Shown here: piece after piece, positions 46,331-54,552 of the stretch | How positions within the stretch are numbered: position 1 is the first letter of the stretch | How the letters are laid out: each line of letters begins with the position of its first letter | Assembly: GCA_015231825.1 (NCBI GenBank) | Contig: JADGAV010000007.1 | Span: forward strand, 167,313-231,312 | Origin: SAR324 cluster bacterium | GTDB taxonomy: Bacteria > SAR324 > NAC60-12 | Length of the DNA: 64,000 nt | Reading direction: 5' to 3' | Made by a program: the position numbers and the translations under genes | The notes under the pieces: generated by a model | What the model saw: the letters and a program-made list of their open reading frames with translations, nothing else | Database searches by the model: none | Told to the model about the DNA's origin: nothing

Positions 46331-46772
46331 TTTGAATCTCCTTGTTCAATTTTGGCTTACAATCGGTTTGGGAACCATGCCCAACCATGAGGCACAGCAA
46401 CCATGATCAAAATCGTTAAATTTAACAATATTCACCACAAAAACCCAGCTTTCCTTCTTTTTGAAAAATCGCAGGAATTTTAAAGCTGAATCTTCCGTCC
46501 TTTCAGATCATCCTGTCTAATGTCTCTATAACGTGCTTTTCCGTCTCGGAAAATTTCTGCAACAACAGGGAATTGCTCTTCGGATCATTTTTTCGTCACG
46601 CGGGTGGTATGAACGGAACGAAGAAGGAAAACTTATTTTTTATCGGGGAATTCTTCTGAAACTTGTTCCCTGACTGGATTTTTTTCAGACTGTGGCGGGT
46701 GGTAAGAGTAAAAAAACACGATCCAAAATATTTCTCTGCAATGGCAGGTTCATTCAATTTCCACTTTTGCGC
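46331..46772. other. Gap between aldolase and TRAP genes
   Basis: 442 bp. It contains one short protein-like open stretch on the minus strand (46480-46584), listed separately, and otherwise nothing I recognise. The promoter of the aldolase gene presumably lies here. Confidence 0.4.
46480..46584 (-). pseudogene. Possible gene remnant, 34 codons with no start
   Basis: The minus strand here reads in frame as a protein-like sequence containing FPVVAEIFRDGKARYRDIRQ and DDLKGRKIQL before a TAA. It is preceded by an in-frame stop and has no start codon, so it looks like the 3' end of a gene whose body is lost. I do not recognise the family. Confidence 0.3.
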
Positions 46773-47291
46773 TTATTCCAGTTTTTCATCACCGGTATCG
46801 TCCCCTTCCTTGCTTTTCAGCAGGCGAAGAAAGACAATAATGGAAACCATGCCTGCGATTGCCATTCCAACGGATGCAATCGTATGATGAACAAGAGGGG
46901 AGATACCGAGCACTTCCGAGCGTTGTCCGTAATCATGCAGGACGATCCCGCTTTTAAATACAAAAAAGGAGAGGGGAAGTAAAATCACGGCCGTCACAAG
47001 TGACCAAAATGCGTCAATCCGTCGGACAATCCATTCAGGCAATTTGTGTGTGGCCACATCGACAACAATATTTCCTTCCGATTGAAAGCACAGTGCAAGG
47101 CCGAAGAAGCCCAGCAGCATCATGTACAATCTGATTTGTTCGATGCTGGACAGGATGTGCCAAAAGTTGAAGGACCTGCCCACGATATCGAACACCACAA
47201 TGAGCATCATCAAAACCATTGCGGTTCCGGCTGCAGCAGTCATTATTTTCTCTAATCCCGAGAATAGCCCGGTTATCAAGTTTTTCATCAT
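46773..47291 (-). CDS. dctQ: TRAP transporter small permease (DctQ)
   Basis: 172 aa from the ATG at 47291, which overlaps the dctM stop as ATGA. It has four membrane helices with the DctQ pattern (MMLIVVFDIVGRSFNF, then LGLALCFQSEG-like helix 3 sequence and VDVATHKLPEWIVRRIDAF). It forms the inner-membrane complex with DctM for Na+-coupled uptake of the ligand delivered by DctP. The substrate is unknown, probably an organic acid given the catabolic neighbours. Confidence 0.92.
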   Translation of the reverse strand: MMKNLITGLFSGLEKIMTAAAGTAMVLMMLIVVFDIVGRSFNFWHILSSIEQIRLYMMLLGFFGLALCFQSEGNIVVDVATHKLPEWIVRRIDAFWSLVTAVILLPLSFFVFKSGIVLHDYGQRSEVLGISPLVHHTIASVGMAIAGMVSIIVFLRLLKSKEGDDTGDEKLE

Positions 47292-48601
47292 GGAAACAAC
47301 AATGAGGGCAGCCAAAGCACAATAGCTGGAAATGCTAGAAAAATGGCCAATCGTAAAAAATCTGCCGCCAGATACGGAAGCACTCCGAGAAAGACCTCCC
47401 AGGTTGTGGTGTCTGGCAGCAGTTTGGATAACAGGAAAACATTCATCCCTATCGGAGGTGTAACCAGGCCGAATTCAACGACCATGATCATGATGATTCC
47501 GAACCAGATCGGATCGAATCCATTGGCAACAACAATGGGGAAAATCACGGGCGTGATGATAAACAAAATGGCGATCGAATCCAGAAAGCAACCCAGCAGA
47601 ATGAGCACAACCAGAAGCAGAGCCATCACTCCAAAAGGACCAAAATTGAGCGACGATATGAAGGATTCAACTCCCTGGGGAACCCGTGCTGCCTGGAGAA
47701 AATACTCGAAGACTGAGATGCCGATCACCGCAAAGAAAATCATCACTGAAGTTTGGATGGCTTCTTTGACGGCACCGAAAAAACGCTCCAGATAGGTTCT
47801 GTCCCGAATGAACCGTGCCAGCCCCAAAACCGTGGCCCCCATGGCTCCAACGGCGGCCCCTTCGGTGGGAGAGAAGATTCCGGTCAGAATCCCCCCCATC
47901 ACCACTATGAAAAGCCCGACGACACCCCAGACCTGAAAAAGCAGTTTGAAGCGTTCTGACCAGGGCAATCGTTTTCCTGCGGGTCCGATATCCGGTTTTA
48001 AATAGGTCCAGACGGCGGTGACCGCAATATAGAGCAGAGTTGCAATAATTCCGGGGATCAGACCGGCTGCAAATAATTTGCCGATCGACGTTTCGGTGAC
48101 CATCGCGTAAATGATCATCGGCAAGGAAGGAGGAATCAGGATGCCCAGCGTGCCGCCTGTGGCCACCGAACCGGCGGCCAGTTTGCGGTCATAGCCATAG
48201 CGTTTCATTTGCGGAACGGCAATCCTCCCCATGGTGCTGACCGTGGCAAGACTGCTTCCGCAAATGGCGCCAAAACCGGCACAGGCTGCAATGGAAGCGA
48301 TGGCAAGACCGCCTCGCCGATGTCCGACGAATCCGTAGGCTGCATTGTAAAGAGATTCAGCAAGTCCGCTGCGTACCGAAATCGCCCCCATGAATATGAA
48401 CAAGGGTAGAACCGACAAGGTGTGACTGCTCATCACAGTGACCGGTGCTGTGGAGGCAACATAGAGTGCCGTGTCCCAGCCATGGAGATACCAGAGACTG
48501 GTAAACCCCACACCCAGAAGCGCCAATCCCAGCGGTGCTCTCAATGCGATGATCACCAGTAGGGCAACAACACCAATTAAACCTACAATAATGGGAGGCA
48601 T
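47288..48601 (-). CDS. dctM: TRAP transporter large permease (DctM)
   Basis: 437 aa, about twelve to thirteen membrane helices, normal length. Typical DctM sequences include LPLFIFMGAISVRSGLAESL, GFGAICGSSLATVSTMGRIA, and the late VTPPIGMNVFLLSKLL motif that belongs to the substrate and Na+ binding hairpins. The ATG at 48601 is preceded by GGAA. It lies 29 bp after dctP and overlaps dctQ by 4 bp, a single operon. Confidence 0.95.
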   Translation of the reverse strand: MPPIIVGLIGVVALLVIIALRAPLGLALLGVGFTSLWYLHGWDTALYVASTAPVTVMSSHTLSVLPLFIFMGAISVRSGLAESLYNAAYGFVGHRRGGLAIASIAACAGFGAICGSSLATVSTMGRIAVPQMKRYGYDRKLAAGSVATGGTLGILIPPSLPMIIYAMVTETSIGKLFAAGLIPGIIATLLYIAVTAVWTYLKPDIGPAGKRLPWSERFKLLFQVWGVVGLFIVVMGGILTGIFSPTEGAAVGAMGATVLGLARFIRDRTYLERFFGAVKEAIQTSVMIFFAVIGISVFEYFLQAARVPQGVESFISSLNFGPFGVMALLLVVLILLGCFLDSIAILFIITPVIFPIVVANGFDPIWFGIIMIMVVEFGLVTPPIGMNVFLLSKLLPDTTTWEVFLGVLPYLAADFLRLAIFLAFPAIVLWLPSLLFP

Positions 48602-48630
48602 GGCAATTCCAGCGATTTCGTTGAAACCCT

Positions 48631-49671
48631 TTATTTACCGGAAAGTCGGTTTACTTCCGAGACCAAAGCGTCATAAAATGCCTGGGCAGACTTTCCCTGA
48701 CCTTCCAGCTTGGCAATGTAGTCAGCAATGATCTTTTCGGCAATCGGTTTGGCTTTTTCTTTGTCAGTCTCTGTAAAGTCAATCACCTGATGTCCATCAG
48801 CGAGCAGACCATCAAATACTTTTTTACCAATCTTCTTCCAGCATGCCGAGGCACGAGCACCCACTTCGGGACCGGAATATTTGGTTTTAATGAGTTCCTG
48901 CATGTCCGCAGGCATTGCAGCAAGCGTCGCTTTGTTCATGCCAAGAAAAAGGAGGGCGGAGGTCGTGTTTGCCAGAAGATGGTACTTTGTCACTTCCCCA
49001 ATCCGGAATGCACGCAGCGCTACGTATTCAGCAAGCGCTCCATCAATCACTCCTGTCTGAAGATTTTCATAAACCGCGGGAGCCGGCAATCGAACCGGAA
49101 TGGCACCCAACGCTTCAAGAAGCGCACCTGCACCCACTCCAGTCGATCGAATTCGTCGTCCACTCAAGTCAAAAAGTCCATCTGCGGGTTTACGCAAATG
49201 GATATAAAGCGGGGGTGTGACAAGAATTGCCAGGAGATGGATATCCTTGAATTCCTCTGCCAAAAACTCGGGCGCCAGTTTATTGACTGCCCGGGCTCCT
49301 ATTTCAGCATCATCAATCAGGAAAGGCATGGTTGCCACCTCGGCCAAAGAAAACTGACCCGGAGTATAACTGAGCACCCCTTGTGAAATGTCCATCACAC
49401 CACGGGCAACTTGCTCGTATTGACGCAGGGGATGAGCGAATGCTGTACCGCCCATATATTTTTCAATTTCAATTTTTCCTCCGCTTTCCTTGTTCAATTC
49501 TTCCAGCAGAGGAAGTGTGAAACAGTTGACCATCGGACCATTCGGAGGTTCCATGGTACTGAACTTGAGTTTAACGGCCAGTGCCTGAGTGGATCCCAGA
49601 CTGAAGACAAAACCTATTGCTGCAGCAAAGCCGACAAAACGGCCTACTATTTTCTTATACACCTGAGTCAT
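48631..49671 (-). CDS. dctP: TRAP transporter substrate-binding protein (DctP)
   Basis: 346 aa from the ATG at 49671, where an AAAGGAAA ribosome binding site and a signal peptide (FVGFAAAIGFVFSLGSTQALA) agree; the frame extends 31 codons upstream without support. The mature protein shows the DctP fold with RIRSTGVGAGALLEALGA near residue 170, which contains the Arg that binds the ligand carboxylate, and LQTGVIDGALAEY. It acts in the periplasm and delivers an organic acid to DctQM. Confidence 0.94.
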   Translation of the reverse strand: MTQVYKKIVGRFVGFAAAIGFVFSLGSTQALAVKLKFSTMEPPNGPMVNCFTLPLLEELNKESGGKIEIEKYMGGTAFAHPLRQYEQVARGVMDISQGVLSYTPGQFSLAEVATMPFLIDDAEIGARAVNKLAPEFLAEEFKDIHLLAILVTPPLYIHLRKPADGLFDLSGRRIRSTGVGAGALLEALGAIPVRLPAPAVYENLQTGVIDGALAEYVALRAFRIGEVTKYHLLANTTSALLFLGMNKATLAAMPADMQELIKTKYSGPEVGARASACWKKIGKKVFDGLLADGHQVIDFTETDKEKAKPIAEKIIADYIAKLEGQGKSAQAFYDALVSEVNRLSGK

Positions 49672-49715
49672 TGGTTTTCCTTTCTCAAAATTGTTACTGC
49701 CGATCGGACATTTCC

Positions 49716-50513
49716 TTAACCTGCCGAATATCCCCCATCGACGTAAATTACCTGTCCAGTACAAAAATCAGAAGCAGGTGACACCAGAAAAGCAAGGATT
49801 CCCGACAGGTCTTCCGGCTCACCGAGGCGCCCAAGGGGAATGCGTTTCAAGGCGGGTACATTGGCGGGACCACCCGTTTTTTCATCATCAAACAGCCAAG
49901 CGGTCAATTTAGAACGAAAAACAGTCGGCCCAATCGCATTGACGTTGATCTTGTGTTTTCCCCATTCCAGGGCAAGGGAGCGGGTGAGTCCATCCACGGC
50001 CGCTTTTGAAGTGCAGTAAGCCGAATATCCGAGCGGACTTCCATGGCGTCCCCGGACCGATGAAATCAACACCACTTTTCCGCCTCTGCCCTGACTGATC
50101 ATCCGGGGGCCTGCCGCTTTGCACATCAGCCATGAACCGCGGACATTGGCGTCCATTACATCCTCCCATTCCTCAGTCGGCATTTCATCAATCATTTTTG
50201 GGATATTCGTGCCGGAGGCCACAATGAGCACGTCAACCCCGCCAAAACGATCGACTGCGGCAGCGACGATCGCCTCTGCATCAGAAATCTTTTCAGGACG
50301 GCGATTCACGGTCAGGACTTCCGCTCCTGCTTTTCTTGCTTCATCGGCAACCTCTTCCAGATCACTTTCTGAACCGGCCGCTATGCTGAGATTTGCCCCC
50401 ATATTGGCAAGCAGAAGAGTGGCCGTTCGTCCCAAAGCGCCAGTAGCCCCGGTAACGACAGCCGAGCGGCCCTTTACATTGAAGAGATCCAGGGGCTTGT
50501 GAAAATCTGTCAT
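49716..50513 (-). CDS. Short-chain dehydrogenase/reductase
   Basis: 265 aa classical SDR. The cofactor motif TGATGALG is at 21-28, the catalytic Ser at 151/152, Tyr166 and Lys170 in GYSAYCTSKAAVDG, and the NVNAIGPTVF block follows. The basic residue pattern after the second strand is not decisive for NAD or NADP. The start overlaps the cupin stop as ATGA. It probably oxidises or reduces an intermediate of the substrate imported by the TRAP system. Confidence 0.94.
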   Translation of the reverse strand: MTDFHKPLDLFNVKGRSAVVTGATGALGRTATLLLANMGANLSIAAGSESDLEEVADEARKAGAEVLTVNRRPEKISDAEAIVAAAVDRFGGVDVLIVASGTNIPKMIDEMPTEEWEDVMDANVRGSWLMCKAAGPRMISQGRGGKVVLISSVRGRHGSPLGYSAYCTSKAAVDGLTRSLALEWGKHKINVNAIGPTVFRSKLTAWLFDDEKTGGPANVPALKRIPLGRLGEPEDLSGILAFLVSPASDFCTGQVIYVDGGYSAG

Positions 50514-50863
50514 TTGCCGTCTCCCGGTTTTGCAGACGCACTGATCACAAGCATTTTGGCCACATCACGGCTGCGGTTTTCGATGATACGCTCCTCATTG
50601 GGAGCAATTCGGCATGAATCAAAGGCACTCAGTGTGGTCGTCCCCTCGTCAGTGATCACGGTGATTTCTCCAGAGAGCACGACGTAGACTTTTTCTGTTG
50701 CTGAAGCAGCCTTTTCTGCTCCTCCCGCCGGCAGAAAAATAGACAGACCGCACCAGAAATGTTCATTCTCGCTGGCCTTCAGTCCCTGCAGAAGAAAAGC
50801 ACTCATACCATGGTGTTTGGGCGCTTCATAAGAATTGATTTCACTATATCGAACGGTTTTCAT
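50510..50863 (-). CDS. Cupin-domain protein
   Basis: 117 aa from the ATG at 50863, which has AAGGAGAG; a much longer frame upstream overlaps the cyclase gene and is rejected. A single cupin barrel is seen (KVYVVLSGEITVITDEGTTT, then DSCRIAPNEERIIENRS), but the canonical His residues of both cupin motifs are largely missing, so metal binding is doubtful. It lies 13 bp after the cyclase gene and overlaps the SDR gene. It may be a ligand-binding or isomerase accessory of this pathway. Confidence 0.8.
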   Translation of the reverse strand: MKTVRYSEINSYEAPKHHGMSAFLLQGLKASENEHFWCGLSIFLPAGGAEKAASATEKVYVVLSGEITVITDEGTTTLSAFDSCRIAPNEERIIENRSRDVAKMLVISASAKPGDGK

Positions 50864-50876
50864 CTCGATACTCTCC

Positions 50877-52469
50877 TTAAATTCTGAAATTTTGAGAAGG
50901 ATCTTCCACTGCAGCAACCCGCACTCCAGACCCGTCGCCCCCTGTCCAGCGCCATGGAAATGCCATGAACGTAAGACGACGGCCGGTAACATCATCGAGT
51001 GCTCCGCCAATATTTTCGATACCGGGAATGCCGTTGGCCAGCAGCGTTTTATGAGCAGGTTCCCAAAGCGGGAAATCGTCAATAATATCGCGTCCCGTCT
51101 CCGCTTTGTATTCATCATTCAAATGAGGTTGAAACGGCCCGGGACCATGATCGGCAAGGTAGGTTCCCAGGGGATGATCCAGCGCCTGTACATCGATCCC
51201 GACCATTTTGACACCACGCCACACCAGCCAATCGGCAGCTTCTTTGTAAAGTCCGGGGGAGTATGCATGATAGCTCGAATTATCACCATATTTTTTGTGG
51301 TAGCCTGTATTGATCATCACGATGTCGCCTGGTTCAATTTTTGGGCGTGCTTGTTCCAGGTCATCTGGGGTAATGACCTCCCAGCGAGCTTTCGGAATCG
51401 AAACAGCAACTCCGGTGCCGAAAAACTTCCACAAGTCAAAGTCCGTGATATCCGCAGTATTGGGAAGGACATGGATCGGACAGTCCATGTGCGTGCCGCG
51501 GTGCATCACTGTAGTAAAGTGGAGAACCTGAGCATCGTCTCGGGCATGGTATTGAAAACGGCGAAATTCATGAATTGGATTTTTTCCCGGCCAAAAGGGG
51601 ATGTCGTGTCCCCATTCGTGCGTCAAATCATGAATCTTCATTTTTTCGTCGGAACCCTTCCCAACGCGCCCTCCGTTTTCAATTTGGTAATCGCCGCGTT
51701 GGTCCTTTATTCCCACCAGACGAACGATGCTGGCGTCGCCTTCTTTCCATCGCCATGGCAGTGCTGCAACGGTTATCCGCTGATCAGAAACCAGATCCAG
51801 CTGACCGCCCACTTCTTCAATGGTGGGAATCCCTGCCTCCAGCAAAAGCCGATGAGCAGGTTGCCATTTGGGAAACTCCTTTTGCGGATCTTTCCCTGTT
51901 TCCTTTTGATACTGTGCGGCTAGACGACGCAGTATCGGACCGTTGCGATGCTGGGCGAGAGAGGTTGCCAGGGGATGATCAATGGCTGCAGTGTCCATGC
52001 AAACCAATTTTGCACCTTTTTCAACAAGCCATTTGGCAGCTGCTTCGCTGAGACCGGGAGCATGCGCAAAATATTCCTGACTGTCCGAATATTTATGATG
52101 CCATCCTGTGTTGATGATGACTGTATCACCCCGCTGAACTTTCGGTTTGGCATTTTCCAGATCTTCGGGCTCGACTAGTTCCCACTTTCCTTTCGGAATA
52201 GCAAGGACCGATGCGTTTCCAAAGAAGTGTTCCAGGGGAACACTTCCCACCGATTTTGCTCCCGCAACCAGATGCAGTGGGGCATTCACATGGGTTGAAG
52301 CATGCATCACAGTTGAGAAACGCTGGGTTAGTGTTCCCTGCATCGCATGAAATGAACCACGCTCCAGAACAACTCCGGGGAACCCCGGCCACACCGGTGT
52401 TCCATGCCCCCAGGGATGGCTGAGATCAAAAAAGCTGAGTCCGGTCTGCGGGTCGATTGAATTGGCCAT
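50877..52469 (-). CDS. Tandem-domain cyclase family protein (kynurenine formamidase-like)
   Basis: 530 aa from the ATG at 52469 (upstream only a TTG). Two complete cyclase domains are fused: residues 11-260 and about 277-528, each the size of a normal single-domain enzyme and starting with a DLSHPWG or DLTHEWG motif. The family's Zn-binding HxGTHxDxPxH motif is intact in the second domain (His323, His327, Asp329, His333) but altered in the first (HASTHVNAPLH, Asp replaced by Asn62). Members hydrolyse amides or lactones such as formylkynurenine. Met277 directly before the second domain looks like the old start of a fused gene. It is first in the TRAP/SDR operon. Confidence 0.9.
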   Translation of the reverse strand: MANSIDPQTGLSFFDLSHPWGHGTPVWPGFPGVVLERGSFHAMQGTLTQRFSTVMHASTHVNAPLHLVAGAKSVGSVPLEHFFGNASVLAIPKGKWELVEPEDLENAKPKVQRGDTVIINTGWHHKYSDSQEYFAHAPGLSEAAAKWLVEKGAKLVCMDTAAIDHPLATSLAQHRNGPILRRLAAQYQKETGKDPQKEFPKWQPAHRLLLEAGIPTIEEVGGQLDLVSDQRITVAALPWRWKEGDASIVRLVGIKDQRGDYQIENGGRVGKGSDEKMKIHDLTHEWGHDIPFWPGKNPIHEFRRFQYHARDDAQVLHFTTVMHRGTHMDCPIHVLPNTADITDFDLWKFFGTGVAVSIPKARWEVITPDDLEQARPKIEPGDIVMINTGYHKKYGDNSSYHAYSPGLYKEAADWLVWRGVKMVGIDVQALDHPLGTYLADHGPGPFQPHLNDEYKAETGRDIIDDFPLWEPAHKTLLANGIPGIENIGGALDDVTGRRLTFMAFPWRWTGGDGSGVRVAAVEDPSQNFRI

Positions 52470-52569
52470 AAATATTTTTCCCGATTGCCTGGAGTGCCAG
52501 GTCTGATCCTCGAAAATCGAGTAAGTGAGCTTACAGGACGGTTTTAAGTCCAAACAGCCTTCAATAGGC

Positions 52570-53337
52570 TCAATACATCAGTTCTGCAGAAATCGCTGAT
52601 GATGTTGTTTTGAGTTGATTCAGAAGATCTTCCTCGATCAAAGTATCTTTTCTCATACTCGGGACAGAAACAACGACCGCCGCCACTGGTTTTTTTTCGT
52701 CATTGAACACTGGAGTCGCCACCACATGGACATAAGGATCTCGCTCTCCCCGGTCAAAGGAAAATCCTGATTCTCGAATTTCGAGCAGCTGCTGCATCAA
52801 TTTTTCTCTATCAGTGATCGTGTTGACGGTAAAACTTTCCAGCTTTTCGGGTATAAACCGTTCCCTCAGATCTGCTGGCAAAAAAGCCAGTATGGCCTTG
52901 GCACCTGCTGCCACATGAACCGGCAGTCTGTCGCCGATTCTAAAAGAAACCTGAAGCATTCCCCGACTTTTAGCAGTGTAGGTTAAAATCGTGCTGCTTC
53001 CGGACAGCTCTTCCAATGCAACATTTTCTTCAACAATGTCTCTCAACGCATCTATGTGAGGTTTTGAAATAGCAGTCAGTCGCGTTTCCAGAGTTGAAAT
53101 GACGGCCCTGCCGATTTCACTTGCTGATTTTCCCAGGCTGAAATTTTTTGTGATTGGATTCTGCTGAAGAAATCCATTCCGGGTAAGAACCTGCAGTAAT
53201 CTGCTGACCGTTGATCGATGAAGCCCGACAAGTTTACTGACCTCTGTCACCCCCAATTCCGGGTTGTCCGGAACAAATGCCATCAGTATTTCAAGCGATC
53301 GTTCTACCGATTGATGTGTATTTTGCTTTTGTTGCAT
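52570..53337 (-). CDS. IclR-family transcriptional regulator
   Basis: 255 aa. The N-terminal winged helix (SLEILMAFVPDNPELGVTEVSKLVGLHRSTVSRLLQ) and C-terminal effector domain (about 85-250, with VHVAAGAKAILAFLP and DRGERDPYVHVVATPVF) are standard for IclR regulators of aromatic and organic acid catabolism. It lies 101 bp upstream of the cyclase gene on the same strand, so it probably controls the whole module. A sigma70-like promoter and an operator-like palindrome precede it. Confidence 0.94.
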   Translation of the reverse strand: MQQKQNTHQSVERSLEILMAFVPDNPELGVTEVSKLVGLHRSTVSRLLQVLTRNGFLQQNPITKNFSLGKSASEIGRAVISTLETRLTAISKPHIDALRDIVEENVALEELSGSSTILTYTAKSRGMLQVSFRIGDRLPVHVAAGAKAILAFLPADLRERFIPEKLESFTVNTITDREKLMQQLLEIRESGFSFDRGERDPYVHVVATPVFNDEKKPVAAVVVSVPSMRKDTLIEEDLLNQLKTTSSAISAELMY

Positions 53338-53352
53338 ACAATGATCTCAGTT

Positions 53353-53367
53353 GTGCATATTATGCAC
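53353..53367. promoter_or_regulatory. Palindromic candidate IclR operator
   Basis: GTGCAT, ATT, ATGCAC: a perfect 6+3+6 dyad, 16 bp before the iclR-type start codon and just downstream of its predicted promoter. IclR proteins bind such short palindromes, and the position would repress the regulator's own transcription. Confidence 0.55.
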
Positions 53368-53374
53368 TCATCTC

Positions 53375-53403
53375 TAAATAAAGACTCGTTCTTAACATGT
53401 CAA
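53375..53403 (-). promoter_or_regulatory. Sigma70-like promoter for the IclR regulator
   Basis: On the minus strand a consensus TTGACA (53403-53398) is followed after exactly 17 bases by TATTTA (53380-53375). The transcript would start about 30 bp before the start codon of the IclR gene and pass through the palindrome at 53353-53367. Confidence 0.6.
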
Positions 53404-53421
53404 GCGTTAATTTAGGAAAAA

Positions 53422-53449
53422 TTAAAAAAATATCCCTTTTACAAGGGAT
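53422..53449 (-). terminator. Intrinsic terminator, minus strand
   Basis: ATCCCTT / AAGGGAT hairpin (53432-53449) with a 4-base loop. Reading on the minus strand, the stem is followed by a run of seven T and further T-rich sequence. It lies about 195 bp after the YceH-type gene and 20 bp before the promoter of the IclR regulator, a good place to end upstream transcription. Confidence 0.65.
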
Positions 53450-53455
53450 CTTGCC

Positions 53456-53536
53456 GAAGTTCCCAAAGACACCGAAATGTTTGAATTGAAAGTCTCAACA
53501 ATGGGGAAAGTGGTGATCAATAACCGGGAAAAATAG
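53456..53536 (+). pseudogene. Possible gene remnant, 27 codons
   Basis: The plus strand reads as a protein-like sequence, EVPKDTEMFELKVSTMGKVV followed by INNREK and a TAG, without a start codon or upstream gene. It looks like the tail of a lost gene; the family is not recognised. It overlaps no other feature. Confidence 0.3.
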
Positions 53537-53591
53537 GGATCGCTTTTCAAAAAGGCTTTTTTATCCGCACTCGTCACTATTTATACCATTA

Positions 53592-53601
53592 TACAAGCCT
53601 G
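53592..53601. repeat. TACAAGCCTG motif, copy 1
   Basis: The motif continues as ACCCTATAC, resembling the short 'GGGTCAGG' tags often found beside REP-associated transposases (recalled pattern, not verified). A second copy is at 59411-59420. Confidence 0.35.
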
Positions 53602-53642
53602 ACCCTATACTTTTGAATCGAGACTGTTCTGCGGCGGGATTT

Positions 53643-54299
53643 TTATTCGAATTGGGCTTTAAATTCAGAAAATTCCTGTTTCAACGCATCCAGCTCTTTT
53701 TTCAGATCCTCGATTTCGGTTTCAAGTTTTAAAAACCGATCATTTTCTTCAGTTCCTCCTGGTGCTGGTAACGGATCGGGGGGTTCCGGAGCAAAACAGT
53801 GAAAGTACCGACTTTCCTTAAATCCAGGCTGTCTTGGAAGCTTGAGCGCAAGAGGCGGGTCGTGTTCAATAAGCCATTGCAGGGTCGAGCTGACTTCATC
53901 CAGCGAATTGAAAGGGTGCATCCGGGAAGCCCGCCCTTTCAGTTCCCCCAGGGTTTGAGGACCGCGTAGCAGCAATTCGGCTATCACTGAATATTCTGCT
54001 CTTTCCAGTTGAGGTAGAACATTGGCAATGTGCTGTTCAAATTTTGCTACTTTCCCTCCCTTCCGGAATTCAATCACAAGCCTTTTGGATTGCAGGGATT
54101 GAGCTGCTGCCTCAACGGTTGATTCAGCATACTCGACAACAGGATTCCTGCTCGATTTCTGATTGCAGGCATTGGTCAGTGAATTTAAGCTCAGAGGATA
54201 ATAGTCAGGGGTCGTTATTTCTTTTTCGATCAAACACCCCAGCACCCGGCATTCAACGGCAGATAATTGTAAAATTTGATTTTCGTTTTCTTCAACCAT
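53643..54299 (-). CDS. yceH: YceH family (DUF480) protein
   Basis: 218 aa. The family signature is clear: LSAVECRVLGCLIEKEITTPDYYPLSLNSLTNACNQKSSRNPV at the N terminus, a winged-helix-like second part with LLLRGPQTLGELKGRASRMHPF, then GFKESRYFHCFAP. A C-terminal coiled coil (about 180-218) is typical. The function is unestablished; the double winged-helix fold suggests DNA binding. The ATG at 54299 is standard. It is followed on the minus strand by a hairpin terminator. Confidence 0.93.
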   Translation of the reverse strand: MVEENENQILQLSAVECRVLGCLIEKEITTPDYYPLSLNSLTNACNQKSSRNPVVEYAESTVEAAAQSLQSKRLVIEFRKGGKVAKFEQHIANVLPQLERAEYSVIAELLLRGPQTLGELKGRASRMHPFNSLDEVSSTLQWLIEHDPPLALKLPRQPGFKESRYFHCFAPEPPDPLPAPGGTEENDRFLKLETEIEDLKKELDALKQEFSEFKAQFE

Positions 54300-54552
54300 G
54301 GCTTTCGTTTTTCAAATTTTTTGGAAAGAAAAGCAGTCTAACCCATGTTTGGCAGCAAGCCAACAAAAAAACTCCGGTGAATATCGCCGGCAGAAGTGCG
54401 ATTATTCCAACGGAATTTTGACCGTATTTCCTTGAATATTGCTGCAAATGCCGATTTCGCTGCAGCATTTCTTTGGCTTAAAGACAAATTAAGACTTGAC
54501 CCCAATTTGAGAAACGCTTCTTTGAAAAATCCAGTTGCTGGAATTTTTCCGA

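Noticed and set aside
48790..49386. 198-codon frame on the plus strand
   Set aside because: Antisense to dctP, which is unmistakable on the minus strand.
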